Shown: in pieces, positions 33,500 to 41,713 of the stretch
How positions within the stretch are numbered: position 1 is the stretch's first letter
Layout of the letters: each line of letters starts with the position of its first letter
Assembly (NCBI GenBank): GCA_944326265.1
Contig: CALVDE010000001.1
Span: 310,001 to 374,000, forward strand
DNA from: an uncultured Bacteroidales bacterium
Lineage (GTDB): Bacteria; Bacteroidota; Bacteroidia; Bacteroidales; UBA932
DNA length: 64,000 nt
Direction of reading: 5' to 3'
Notes under the pieces: model-generated
What the model saw: the letters and a program-made list of their open reading frames with translations, nothing else
Database searches by the model: none
Told to the model about the DNA's origin: nothing
Made by a program: the position numbers and the translations under genes

Positions 33500-34927
33500 A
33501 TGGGACTGTTTAGATTTATTACCAATGAGCTGAAAGCCGCTGTCGGCTACCAGCAGAGCTTTACGGACTTGCTTGATTCCGGGGATGTCTCCAGGGCCCT
33601 GGGAATGATGCAGGACCGCTCCATTGAGGCCGCTGCCGCCCTTAAGGAATACAATCCCAAGGAGCATAAGATCATGCAGAGGGAAGACAAGGCGGTGTAC
33701 GATAAAAAGGGGCATTTTTTACGCTGGCGCAAGAGGTGGAAGATACCGATACCTTATCAGCCGTTTATCAATGAAATAGCCCTGGTTTTTCTTTATGGCA
33801 GGCCTGTCAAATGGATTCAGACTTCCGAGGGCACTGATGAGGCATTTGAAAACTACAAGAACTTGCTTAATGAGGTCCATTTCAATGCGCGTGTCCGAGA
33901 GGCCAAGAGAGCTGCCGGAGCGGAGAGATGTTCCGCGATTCTGTATCATGTTTACCGTGATGAGACAGAAAATAGGCCGCGTCTTCTGCTCAATGTGTTG
34001 AGCAAGAGCAATGGGGATGACATCTATACCATCAAGGACCAATACAGGCGGCTTAAGGCTTTCGCATGGGGGTATTATCTTACTGATGCAGGAAACAGGA
34101 CTGTGTATCATATTGACTTCTATACACGGGACTTCATATACAGGGCCAAAAGAGGAAATGTCGGCTGGGAGGTCAGGAAGTCTGTCAATCCTGTAGGGAA
34201 GATTCCAGTATTGCTCTTCGAGCAAGAAGAGGAACACGCAGGAGTACAGCCTATGATTGAGAGGACGGAGGCTCTGGAGAGCACGGATGCGGATGTGAAC
34301 GATCGTTTCGCAAATCCGGCAATGGTGGCAACTGCCGAGATTCTGAACTCATTGCCCAAAGAAGAGGAAGAAGCCAGGTTGTTTATTCTGAAAAATGGCG
34401 GAAAGGTGGAATATCTGACATGGGATCAGGCCTCACAGAGCAAGACCAATGAGTATGAGCGTCTGGACAAGCATATCCTTTCCAAGACATTCACACCCAA
34501 CATTGATTTTGACAACATGAAAACCCTGGGGGCCATGTCGGCAAAAGCTATCCGCAAAGTGCTGCTTCTTGCTGTTATCAAAGCTGAGAAGAGAAAGGAG
34601 ACCCATGATGACTATATGAATCGCCATGCAAGCATTATGCTTGCAATAATGGGGAATGTGCTTGATTATCGAAACAAAGCCAAGTATGAGGCTCTGAAAA
34701 TGACACACGAATTTCAAGAGCCATTCGGTGATGATGTCAGCGAGATGCTTGCCGATGTACTTAAGCAGTACGGAGCTGGCGCACTCTCCTTACAGTCCAC
34801 TCTGGAGCTTTCCTACCTTGTGAAGAATGCTCAAAAGGAATACGAGCAAATCAGCAAGGAGCAGGCAGAAGCGATTGAACAGCAGATGGCACTTAATAGA
34901 ACTGATGTATTTGGGGAGGGCGAATAA
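33500..34927 (+). CDS. Portal protein
   Basis: 475 residues of the SPP1 gp6-like portal class. Markers are IPYQPFINEIALVFLYGRPV, the crown/stem region with GKIPVLLFEQEEEHAGVQPM and ERTEALESTDADVNDRFANP, and a C-terminal SAKAIRKVLLLAVIKAEKRK helix. Its position between terL and the MuF protein supports the call. It forms the DNA entry ring of the capsid. Confidence 0.85.
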   Translation: MGLFRFITNELKAAVGYQQSFTDLLDSGDVSRALGMMQDRSIEAAAALKEYNPKEHKIMQREDKAVYDKKGHFLRWRKRWKIPIPYQPFINEIALVFLYGRPVKWIQTSEGTDEAFENYKNLLNEVHFNARVREAKRAAGAERCSAILYHVYRDETENRPRLLLNVLSKSNGDDIYTIKDQYRRLKAFAWGYYLTDAGNRTVYHIDFYTRDFIYRAKRGNVGWEVRKSVNPVGKIPVLLFEQEEEHAGVQPMIERTEALESTDADVNDRFANPAMVATAEILNSLPKEEEEARLFILKNGGKVEYLTWDQASQSKTNEYERLDKHILSKTFTPNIDFDNMKTLGAMSAKAIRKVLLLAVIKAEKRKETHDDYMNRHASIMLAIMGNVLDYRNKAKYEALKMTHEFQEPFGDDVSEMLADVLKQYGAGALSLQSTLELSYLVKNAQKEYEQISKEQAEAIEQQMALNRTDVFGEGE

Positions 34928-35211
34928 TGGAAATAAAGACAAAATTTGATGTTGGTGATAAGTGTTGGGCTATTAAGGATGATGAGCCGAAAAGGTTTAT
35001 TGTCGTAGCTGTTCATATTTCGGATATAACAAGTAAAAGTACTCCAGGTATAGCATACGATATTACAGTAGATAGTGATAACGATTGTTTAACTGGCAAA
35101 CTGATATGCAACGAATGGCAATACAGAGTTTTCCATACCAGAATGGAGGCTGTTTTGTCATTGCTGACTGATGAGGAAAGATCCAAAATTGAAGTCAAAA
35201 GCACAATGTAA
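34927..35211 (+). CDS. Hypothetical protein between portal and MuF
   Basis: 94 residues. FDVGDKCWAIKDDEPKRFIV suggests a small beta-barrel-like domain. The start overlaps the portal stop (TAATG). Lower GC than the structural genes around it. No family known. Confidence 0.5.
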   Translation: MEIKTKFDVGDKCWAIKDDEPKRFIVVAVHISDITSKSTPGIAYDITVDSDNDCLTGKLICNEWQYRVFHTRMEAVLSLLTDEERSKIEVKSTM

Positions 35212-35215
35212 TGTT

Positions 35216-35389
35216 ATGGCAAAGAAACTAATACGGCCCGAAATAGAGTATCATTGTAGAGAGTGCAAGCACTCCTATGGTCATTATTCAAAGAATTGGA
35301 AAGGTATTTATATACTGGGTAAATGTCCTTACCAGAAGTATTCTGTATTGCTGGATCAGGATTGTTGTGATAAGTTCGAGAGGAAATAA
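35216..35389 (+). CDS. Small Cys-rich protein
   Basis: 57 residues from MAKKLIRPEIEYHCRECKHS, with CREC, one Cys in GKCPY and DCC near the C-terminus, plausibly one zinc site. The layout is shared with the 46-residue protein at 25696, suggesting paralogs within the phage. Low GC. An ATG at 35171 is inside the previous gene. Confidence 0.5.
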   Translation: MAKKLIRPEIEYHCRECKHSYGHYSKNWKGIYILGKCPYQKYSVLLDQDCCDKFERK

Positions 35390-35397
35390 GAGGAGTT

Positions 35398-36969
35398 ATG
35401 CCTAAGTCAGTATATGTGAACGAGAAGAAGCTACAGCAGGAGCTCTTCAAGAGAACTGAGGGCTATGCAGCGGAGGTGCGTGCCATTTACCGAGAGGCCC
35501 TTGCTGAGATCATTGATTTAGTAAAGGGTACTGAATTGGAGGATGGCAGGCCGTTCTCTTTTTCTGATTACGGCTATTCCGAGGATGTCACAGCCATTCT
35601 CCGCAGCTTGTACAGCAGGACATATCAGACCATACGGGGAGGAATTGAAAAGGAGTGGGAGTTTTCAAATGAAAGCAATGATACTTTGGTTAAAAGTGTG
35701 TTTGGTGAGCACAGTATAGATGACAATCATTTTGCCAGGCTTTTTCAGCGGAACAAGGATGCTATGGATGCTTTCTTTGCCAGGAAGACTAAGGACGGCC
35801 TGAATCTTTCGCAGAAAGTGTGGAAATACACCGGGATGTACAAGGAAGAGCTGGAGAAGACCCTGGATCTGGCTATCGGGGAGGGTACTCCGGCCAATAA
35901 GCTTGCAAGCAGGATACAGAAGTATCTGAACGACCCGGATAGATGGTATAGGCGTTTCCGTGTGAAGATTGGGGAGGATGAGGACGGAACCCCTATATAT
36001 GGCAGGAAATGGAAACGCAGGATATTTGACAAGGAGACAGGGCTGTATCAGTGGGTGGATGACAGTCCCAAGAAGTATCACCCCGGTAAAGGTATTTACC
36101 GTTCCTCTTATAGAAACGCGCAAAGACTTGCCAGGACTGAAACTAACATAGCTTACAGGACTGCCGATTTTACCAGATGGGCGCAACTGGACTTTGTTGT
36201 CGGAATAGAGATCAAGTTGAGCAACAATCACCCTGTTCATGACATTTGCGATGATCTGAAAGGCATCTATCCGAAAACATTCAAGTGGACAGGTTGGCAT
36301 CCTAACTGCCGTTGCTATCAGGTCCCGGTGATGGCAAAGCCGGAGGAAATGGATGAGATGATAGATAAGATCCTGGATGGTGACGACACCCCTGTCCAGA
36401 GTGACAATCAGGTCAGGAGTGTCCCTGCACAGTTCACCGGGTGGATGGAGAGGAATGACGAGCGCATAAGGGATGCAAAAGCCAAAGGCACATTGCCCTA
36501 CTTTCTGAGGGACAACAAGGAAGTGCCCGTAATCAAGTACAATTCGTATGGGAGCCAGTGGCGGCGAGTATGTTATTATGATACTGGAGGCTTTCTTGTC
36601 GCACATTCAAGCCGTTACGAGAACTCCAAAAAGAACAAGAATGAAAAGGCGAAGTATGACAAGGAGGTTGCCATGTGCCGGGTGCTGGCTCAAAAGGGAT
36701 ATGCGGTTGAGTTGCTGGAAGAAGTACCGGGCAAAAGCTCTCCTGATATAACCATTGATGGGACAAAGGCGGACTTGAAAAGGCTGTCCAGCGCAAACAA
36801 CATAGAAAAGGAGGCCAAGAAAGCCACAAAGAATCAAGGTGCCGATATCGTTGTCTTTGAGTTCAGGGAACTGAATGCTAAGATATTGCAGGGGCTGGAG
36901 CGTCTTAAGAGGATAGGAATACACGGAAAGTACTTTGTAACAGGTGAAAACAAGTTGTATGACTTCTGA
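35398..36969 (+). CDS. MuF-type head protein with C-terminal toxin-like nuclease domain
   Basis: 523 residues, good ribosome-binding site (AGAGGAG). Residues about 1-330 are a Mu gpF/SPP1 gp7-like minor head protein (ARTETNIAYRTADFTRWAQL, then GIYPKTFKWTGWHPNCRCYQ). After a linker the last 125 residues look like a CdiA-CT-type nuclease: KYDKEVAMCRVLAQKGYAVE, then PD at 449-450 and D459-L-K461, the spacing of PD-(D/E)xK enzymes, and GADIVVFEF. MuF-toxin fusions are a known class of temperate-phage polymorphic toxins. I see no immunity gene next to it. Confidence 0.8.
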   Translation: MPKSVYVNEKKLQQELFKRTEGYAAEVRAIYREALAEIIDLVKGTELEDGRPFSFSDYGYSEDVTAILRSLYSRTYQTIRGGIEKEWEFSNESNDTLVKSVFGEHSIDDNHFARLFQRNKDAMDAFFARKTKDGLNLSQKVWKYTGMYKEELEKTLDLAIGEGTPANKLASRIQKYLNDPDRWYRRFRVKIGEDEDGTPIYGRKWKRRIFDKETGLYQWVDDSPKKYHPGKGIYRSSYRNAQRLARTETNIAYRTADFTRWAQLDFVVGIEIKLSNNHPVHDICDDLKGIYPKTFKWTGWHPNCRCYQVPVMAKPEEMDEMIDKILDGDDTPVQSDNQVRSVPAQFTGWMERNDERIRDAKAKGTLPYFLRDNKEVPVIKYNSYGSQWRRVCYYDTGGFLVAHSSRYENSKKNKNEKAKYDKEVAMCRVLAQKGYAVELLEEVPGKSSPDITIDGTKADLKRLSSANNIEKEAKKATKNQGADIVVFEFRELNAKILQGLERLKRIGIHGKYFVTGENKLYDF

Positions 36970-37182
36970 TAAAATCAATGCCCCGGCCATATAGCCGGGG
37001 CAAGGGGGATCCGACTGCCACCACTTCCTTTCGGAAGCTCCCGAACTGGGGTAAGGCTTGCACCAAACGTGGGAGACGATTCTGTCTGATAACTTTATAG
37101 CCTATCAGCATCAAGGCTTATAGTATTGCAAAAATAGACATTTATTTCCATCCAGGCAAATTTACCATTAAAATAAATGTGC
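36970..37182. other. Convergent intergenic region with hairpins
   Basis: Between the MuF gene and the leftward antirepressor. TGCCCCGGC (36979-36987) pairs with GCCGGGGCA (36994-37002), 6-nt loop, a strong hairpin that could end transcription from either side but has no T-tract. CTTCC-TTTC-GGAAG near 37024-37037 and CTCCC/GGGAG around it are further small stems. No gene seen. Confidence 0.55.
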
Positions 37183-38013
37183 TTACTGACGCAGGATGTC
37201 GTGGACGAATCTCCGCCCGGCCTCCGTCCAGACAGTGGCCATGAACGTCCCCGTGCGTCCGTCTTTCCTCTGGTAGGTGTATGTCCGTGTCTTTACGTAG
37301 CCCTTTGACTGGTATCTGGCGTACATGAACCACTGGCTCCCCTGGCGGAACATCACTCCGGCACGGTGGAGGGCCTTGTGCAGGGCCTGTGCGCTCATGC
37401 CGAGTTCCTTTGCTATCTGGGTGGATGTGAACGTGTCGGGGCTGTCAAGAACGTTCTGGACATACTCCACCAGCGGAGCCTGTCTGAGCAGGATTCTGTC
37501 TTGCTCTTCTTTCAGCTTCAGCAGACGCCGATTTTCTGAGTGGTACACATTTTTCTGGTCTTCCAGTACGGCTATCTGCTTGTTGGCGGCTTTCAGTGCG
37601 TCCCTCTCCCTTTTCAGCTCCGTAAGTAGGCGTATGGCGTTGTCGGGGTCTGCCAGTATGCTGTCTATGGTCTGGGGCGTGGCGGTCACTCCGTATCTCA
37701 TCAGTTCCTTGATCCTGTCATTGCACCAGATGGCGAACTGAGGGCTGAGCCAACGGGCGAACTCCAACGCTACATCTTCGTGGAACCAGGTGCCTTGTGA
37801 TGTACCACCTTGTTTAATCTTAACCAAGTCCGTTAGGATAATTCTCCTAACGGCTGATAATTCGTTAAGGAAAGCTTTTGTTTGATTGTTTTTTAACCAA
37901 TCCTTAACCAACTTTCCGAAAGGTTTTGCCATTTCTGTGGCGTTCACCATTGTTGCAGTCCCGGTTTGGAACGTGACGGGATTCCCGTTGTAGCTGAATA
38001 CCTTGTTGCTCAT
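37183..38013 (-). CDS. KilA-N/Ant-type phage antirepressor
   Basis: 276 residues from MSNKVFSYNGNPVTF. An ATG at 38049 would add 12 residues. The N-terminal KilA-N-like domain contains NATEMAKPFGKLVKDWL, then GTWFHEDVALEFARWLSPQF. A coiled coil (about 115-170) follows. The C-terminal ANT/KilAC domain contains YVQNVLDSPDTFTSTQIAKE, then LGMSAQALHKALHRAGVMFR and MYARYQSKGYVKTRTYTY. Antirepressors inactivate the phage repressor and promote induction. Its start overlaps the upstream gene by 4 bp. Confidence 0.88.
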   Translation of the reverse strand: MSNKVFSYNGNPVTFQTGTATMVNATEMAKPFGKLVKDWLKNNQTKAFLNELSAVRRIILTDLVKIKQGGTSQGTWFHEDVALEFARWLSPQFAIWCNDRIKELMRYGVTATPQTIDSILADPDNAIRLLTELKRERDALKAANKQIAVLEDQKNVYHSENRRLLKLKEEQDRILLRQAPLVEYVQNVLDSPDTFTSTQIAKELGMSAQALHKALHRAGVMFRQGSQWFMYARYQSKGYVKTRTYTYQRKDGRTGTFMATVWTEAGRRFVHDILRQ

Positions 38014-38291
38014 ATCCGTTCCTCCCTGATTTGTTCCACGAAAGCGCACCCCATGACCTCCGAGAGGGTATCGATCACGTGCGTGATGCTTTCCGATGCG
38101 TTGAACATCTCCTTGCTGTAGATCTCCCTGACGAGGCCCACTCCACTGAGAGTGTCGATGTCCTTTTCCAGCCTTACGGCTCTTCTGATGGATTGTAAGA
38201 TCAGCTCGATACTGTCCGTGCCCGTTCGGTGGGCGGTCCCTGTCCGGTCGTTACTCTGCTTCACTTCCAGACTTTGATTTGGTTTACGCAT
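38010..38291 (-). CDS. Small helical protein upstream of the antirepressor
   Basis: 93 residues from MRKPNQSLEVKQSNDR. Helical (IELILQSIRRAVRLEKDID, then EMFNASESITHVIDTLSEV). It is translationally coupled to the antirepressor (4-bp overlap). From memory, similar small genes precede Bacteroides phage antirepressors. Function unknown. Confidence 0.55.
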   Translation of the reverse strand: MRKPNQSLEVKQSNDRTGTAHRTGTDSIELILQSIRRAVRLEKDIDTLSGVGLVREIYSKEMFNASESITHVIDTLSEVMGCAFVEQIREERI

Positions 38292-38322
38292 AACTTGTAA
38301 AGTCTGTTGTGGCGAAAGAAAA

Positions 38323-38504
38323 ACGGCTTCCACCTGTCCCGTTGCGTTACACCAAATCAGGCAGTGGCGGCATTAACCGTCCACACGGGGGTATGGAAGC
38401 CGTATGTGTTCCGGGCAGCCTTACGACACGCCAGGGTATAAAAAACGCCTGGCCGGAGACATACTGGCAGGCTGTAGACCCACCTGATTTGATATGTAAC
38501 GCAT
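38323..38504 (-). ncRNA. Candidate structured leader RNA of the antirepressor operon
   Basis: Read on the minus strand. A long-range helix closes the domain: GCGTTACA and CAAATCAGG (from 38491 down) pair with CCTGATTTG and TGTAACGC (ending near 38344). Inside are GCCAGG/CCTGGC (12-nt loop), GTATGT/ACATAC with CCGG/CCGG, and CAGCCT/AGGCTG, which crosses that helix as a pseudoknot. ACGGCTTCCA (38403 to 38394) can instead pair with TGGAAGCCGT (38332 to 38323), which is followed by TTTTCTTT, a terminator-like helix crossing the closing helix. No known RNA class assigned. Confidence 0.6.
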
Positions 38505-38574
38505 CGCAAAAGTGAGGTATTTTTCTGACACTTGCAAATTTTTTTCGTGTTAGATTTTGATTCTGAGCGCAATA

Positions 38575-38591
38575 TGTGTTTAATAAACGCA
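38575..38591. promoter_or_regulatory. 17-bp phage operator motif, copy 4
   Basis: TGTGTTTAATAAACGCA, identical to copy 3. It is flanked by ATA on the left and TAT on the right, extending the dyad. It lies upstream of the leader RNA as read leftward. No clear TAnnTTTG lies within 10 bp on either side. Confidence 0.55.
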
Positions 38592-38594
38592 TAT

Positions 38595-38634
38595 AAAATA
38601 AAAAAGCCAAAGAAATTTGTAGGATTCTTTGGCT
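38595..38634 (-). terminator. Terminator of the lipoprotein transcript
   Basis: On the minus strand AGCCAAAGAA (38634 to 38625) pairs with TTCTTTGGCT (38614 to 38605), 10-nt loop, followed by TTTTTTATTTT. It lies 29 bp after the lipoprotein stop. Confidence 0.82.
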
Positions 38635-38662
38635 GTTAAGTAGTGTCAATAAATAGTTGCAC

Positions 38663-39253
38663 TTATATTTCCCAAACATCCTTGCTGATCTCGATGTATA
38701 TAGCGTTGCTGCTTTTAATGTACGTTCCTTCAACATCAAAGAATATGTTCGGGCTGTCGCTAAGTCTCCAAAACTCCATTATTTCCGAATCTACATCCCT
38801 CTCAGTTACATAGTTCCAGAACTCATTCCTGTCAGTGAAAATGATTTCACCAGCCAAAAAGCTGTTATAGTAGCCTACATAGCTGTAATAGCTGACGGAG
38901 GAGTGTATTTTGTCCATTTCGAACTTGAACGTGTTTATGCCCTTGGAGTAGTCTCCGTTAATGAGGCCGGAAATTGAGATGTTGTCTATCTTATTGTCTA
39001 CGTTTCCGTCAAAGGTGATGGAGTAGTCTCCGTTTTGGGTCCTGATTTTGTAGCGGAGGGAGGTTTTGCCGAGTGTTTCAGTCTCGTCTGTCAGTTCCCC
39101 GTCCGTAAAGGAACTTTTTACCGATTCAGGGGACTGGTCAATGTAGCTGATGATCTTGCTGATATTCAGTTCAGTCAAAGGGATTTCGTTCTTGTTTTTT
39201 TCACATCCAGCTATCAAAGCCATCAGGCAAATCACAAACAAAAATTTTCTCAT
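38663..39253 (-). CDS. Prophage-encoded lipoprotein
   Basis: 196 residues with a lipoprotein signal (FLFVICLMALIAGC, lipobox LIAGC). The mature part is acidic and beta-rich (DNISISGLINGDYSKGINTF), with no family recognised. Lower GC than the structural genes. It lies in an accessory island between head genes, so it is a candidate lysogenic-conversion or superinfection-exclusion factor. That role is inferred from context only. Confidence 0.7.
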   Translation of the reverse strand: MRKFLFVICLMALIAGCEKNKNEIPLTELNISKIISYIDQSPESVKSSFTDGELTDETETLGKTSLRYKIRTQNGDYSITFDGNVDNKIDNISISGLINGDYSKGINTFKFEMDKIHSSVSYYSYVGYYNSFLAGEIIFTDRNEFWNYVTERDVDSEIMEFWRLSDSPNIFFDVEGTYIKSSNAIYIEISKDVWEI

Positions 39254-39256
39254 AGA

Positions 39257-39796
39257 TTATTTCTTTTGTTGAATTGGTGAAACTATAGTATCATTGGGAG
39301 TGCTGCTAACCATTTCTATTTTCGCACTTCCGCTACCTCCTATGGTAAACGTGTATTGGTGTTCGGAGAATTTGAATAGAAAGACAATGCCGCACATAAG
39401 GAGCATAAACACAAATGCGCCCACCACGCTTTGAAATACATTCCACGAAAAAGATTTCACGGTGGTTTTCCCCACAATGTCCATCAACTCCTTTTTATAA
39501 TTGTTTTCCAAATCTTTCTCTATCTGTTTGGTGGTAGCTGAAAGTGTATCATCTAAAAAGCCTTGCAAGATATTGAGGGCTTGCATTTTGTAACGGTTTA
39601 TATTGGATTCCATGCAACAAATATCGTGGAACGGCTGAAATTCAGCTTCTGTAGGCTCTTTATCTCCATTCTTTGCCTTGAAGTCCTCTATGAACTTAAT
39701 TTTATCTGCTTTATATAAAGAATAAGCGATATTGCCCACAATATCGCTCTCCTTTTCCACCAGTTGCTTGTATATAAAGTTATATTGTCTTGCCAT
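39257..39796 (-). CDS. Single-pass membrane protein
   Basis: 179 residues. A long helical cytoplasmic N-terminus (about 1-115) is followed by one membrane helix (NVFQSVVGAFVFMLLMCGIV, about 120-142) and a short polar C-terminus. It lies 3 bp upstream of the lipoprotein gene, same strand, and may work with it at the envelope. No family named. Confidence 0.62.
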   Translation of the reverse strand: MARQYNFIYKQLVEKESDIVGNIAYSLYKADKIKFIEDFKAKNGDKEPTEAEFQPFHDICCMESNINRYKMQALNILQGFLDDTLSATTKQIEKDLENNYKKELMDIVGKTTVKSFSWNVFQSVVGAFVFMLLMCGIVFLFKFSEHQYTFTIGGSGSAKIEMVSSTPNDTIVSPIQQKK

Positions 39797-39995
39797 TCCT
39801 TACCTCTTTAAATGAACGACTGTAGGATTCTTGCAGTCTACGTACATCTACCTTTTGAGAATATACTACGCCACGATAGTGGGCAGATACTGTTATAGCA
39901 CCATCCACAACAGGGGAAGAGCAATCACGCGCTCTGCCACGCTTCATTGTCTTTTCATTTGCCCGGATAACCGTTTCTTTAGATATTCTGCACAT
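39780..39995 (-). CDS. Small basic hypothetical protein
   Basis: 71 residues, basic (MCRISKETVIRANEKTMKRG), overlapping the membrane-protein gene by 17 bp. It could be a small DNA-binding regulator of the lipoprotein operon. No recognisable fold. Confidence 0.5.
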   Translation of the reverse strand: MCRISKETVIRANEKTMKRGRARDCSSPVVDGAITVSAHYRGVVYSQKVDVRRLQESYSRSFKEVRNGKTI

Positions 39996-40306
39996 GATAC
40001 AAATTTTTAGTTCGCTAAGATAATTTATTTCGTTCTGAATGTAGGCATCCAGAGTAACGTTTTTTCATACACAATGCAATTGTGCGATTGTTGGACACAT
40101 AAATTAGATATTTTATATATACCAAATATATTCATTGTGCATATTGCGAATAATAAAGGGACACATAACAAGGGTATCCCCATGTTCCTTATTATAGTGC
40201 AAGGAATACAGCTTGTGTATTCCGGCACTTTTCACGATGCAAATATATGCATTTTTGTTCTAAGCAATAAAAATAATTGAAACTTTAACTGATGTTTTCG
40301 GCTCTA
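39996..40306. other. AT-rich intergenic region in the accessory island
   Basis: 311 bp between two leftward gene groups. I see no credible gene. A minus-strand TATATTTG (40247 to 40240) could be the -7 box of a promoter for the 39995-38663 operon, leaving a leader of about 240 nt. No matching TTTG was found. Confidence 0.45.
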
Positions 40307-40633
40307 TCATTGTGTTTCTCTTTTTTCTTCGTATTTCAATATCTCTTCTTTCCCCTTGCTGGTTATGCAATAACCATACTTGTAATCATCTATAACGGTA
40401 CTTTTTACCAAACCTTGCCTGGACAGCTTTCCCAACAGGCTTCCAGCGCAAAGCCATGCTTTTTTCCCGGCACAGGCACCATTCCCAGTGTTGGTATGTG
40501 CTTCAAACAAATACCTTTTATCGGGTTCGTCTCCCCACAGCAACCAGGCGAACTCCTTTGCCATTATAGGCGTGTTCCAGTTTGTCCTTGCCGCAAGGAT
40601 CTTCAAAGCCTTATATGTCTTCTCCGTTATCAT
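40307..40633 (-). CDS. Winged-helix-like small regulator
   Basis: 108 residues. Helical start (MITEKTYKALKILAARTNWN) and a C-terminal part (AGSLLGKLSRQGLVKSTVID, then YGYCITSKGKEEILKYE) that reads like the last two helices and wing of a MarR/PadR-type domain. It is the downstream partner of the 40611 gene, overlapping it by 23 bp. Confidence 0.5.
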   Translation of the reverse strand: MITEKTYKALKILAARTNWNTPIMAKEFAWLLWGDEPDKRYLFEAHTNTGNGACAGKKAWLCAGSLLGKLSRQGLVKSTVIDDYKYGYCITSKGKEEILKYEEKRETQ

Positions 40634-40895
40634 GATTGTCTTTTCTTTTGCCTCTTGCTGTATGTTTCTGTATCAAGCAGCCCATTCTTATCGTGCAGAA
40701 TCTGTTGGAATACTCCTTTATCGGCAGATCGTATTTCCAGATGGTCTCCTTTGCAACTCCAATTACCTCATGTGGCAGTGTGTCGTATATAGCAGTGATG
40801 GAGCCGAAATAGTAGTGTTTTTTGCCGTTGTACGGCTCCCTTAATTCAACATGTATCACTTTTCTTCTCTTCTGCATATTCAAAGTAATTCCCAT
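40611..40895 (-). CDS. Conserved small phage protein
   Basis: 94 residues from MGITLNMQKRRKVIHVELRE. YNGKKHYYFGSITAIYDTLP, then EVIGVAKETIWKYDL looks like a compact alpha/beta domain with a possible HTH. It starts just inside operator copy 5, so it is probably controlled by it. Known to me only as a type of Bacteroides phage hypothetical. Confidence 0.55.
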   Translation of the reverse strand: MGITLNMQKRRKVIHVELREPYNGKKHYYFGSITAIYDTLPHEVIGVAKETIWKYDLPIKEYSNRFCTIRMGCLIQKHTARGKRKDNHDNGEDI

Positions 40896-40898
40896 ATA

Positions 40899-40921
40899 TG
40901 TGTTTGTTGAACGCAAATATA
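40899..40921 (-). promoter_or_regulatory. 17-bp operator motif copy 5 overlapping a leftward promoter
   Basis: TGTGTTTGTTGAACGCA at 40899-40915. A minus-strand TATATTTG (40921 to 40914) overlaps its edge, so the expected start of the 40895 transcript falls inside the motif, a repressor-type geometry unlike the other copies. Confidence 0.55.
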
Positions 40922-41027
40922 ACCATTATATTTAATAAAACAAGAAAAATATCAAAAATATCTCAGATATTACCACTAATATCATCATTAAATCGCTGAT
41001 AAAATGATTATAAGTGATTATTATTTC

Positions 41028-41058
41028 TGTGTTTATTGAACACATTTTGCTATATTTG
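41028..41058 (+). promoter_or_regulatory. Promoter of capsid genes with 17-bp motif, copy 6
   Basis: TGTGTTTATTGAACACA (41028-41044) lies 6 bp before TATATTTG (41051-41058), followed by CAGT. The downstream context is nearly the same as at 60018 (CTATATTTGCAGT). No TTTG -33. It drives the scaffold-capsid-tail operon. Confidence 0.7.
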
Positions 41059-41084
41059 CAGTCGATCGTTAAAACATTGTCAAC

Positions 41085-41705
41085 ATGAATAAAAAACTCT
41101 TTGAAAAGGTTAAAGACCTGACTAAGGACACCGGGCTGTCAGAGAAGTACCTCAAGGCGATAACCGAAAAAATGGGTGGCAGCATTGAGGATGATTCTAC
41201 TGATGAGGCGGTGATTGAAGCAACGGCAAACCTGATAGCTGACGTGGCTAAGGAAAGCCAAGGTGAGGCTACCAGATGGGCCAACAAGAGAAAGGATGAT
41301 CAGAGCAAAGGGAACAAGGGCGGAGAAGATGACGAACCCGGTAAAAAGGGAAACAAGGGGGGCAAGAAAACTGACGAAGATCCCGATGTGGAAGATCCGA
41401 ACGAAAAGCGGATAAAGGCTCTGGAAGATGAGCTGGCAAAAATGAAAGCTGGCGAAAGCAAGGCAAAGCGCATGGCTGACATCAATGCCGCAATGGAGAA
41501 GCATAAGATTCCGGCCAAGTTCCGTGAGCGTCTGGCTAAGTCAATCTCGGATGACGAGGACATTGAGGAGGCTGTGACAAATCTCAAACAGGATTTCATT
41601 ACGGAGGGTCTTTCTCCTGATGATTCAGAGGGTGCAAAGACAGCGAGCCAGAAGCAGATAGATGAGGCTGCTGACAGCTTGCTGGAGTCAATCACAGTTA
41701 AATAA
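41085..41705 (+). CDS. Probable capsid scaffold protein
   Basis: 206 residues, highly charged. A helical N-terminus, a Lys/Gly/Asp/Glu-rich low-complexity centre (about 68-105) and a coiled-coil ALEDELAKMKAGESKAKRMA follow. Its position is two genes before the major capsid gene. Size, charge and place fit a prohead scaffold. No protease motif is present. Confidence 0.68.
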   Translation: MNKKLFEKVKDLTKDTGLSEKYLKAITEKMGGSIEDDSTDEAVIEATANLIADVAKESQGEATRWANKRKDDQSKGNKGGEDDEPGKKGNKGGKKTDEDPDVEDPNEKRIKALEDELAKMKAGESKAKRMADINAAMEKHKIPAKFRERLAKSISDDEDIEEAVTNLKQDFITEGLSPDDSEGAKTASQKQIDEAADSLLESITVK

Positions 41706-41713
41706 CCATCACA

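Noticed and set aside
35665-36606. 313-codon minus-strand ORF opposite the MuF gene
   Set aside because: The plus frame has family motifs; the minus translation is rich in His, Ile and Leu without any domain.
38309-38572. Small ORFs on both strands across 38309-38572
   Set aside because: The DNA is better explained as a folded leader RNA; the ORFs have no ribosome-binding site and include the paired segments.
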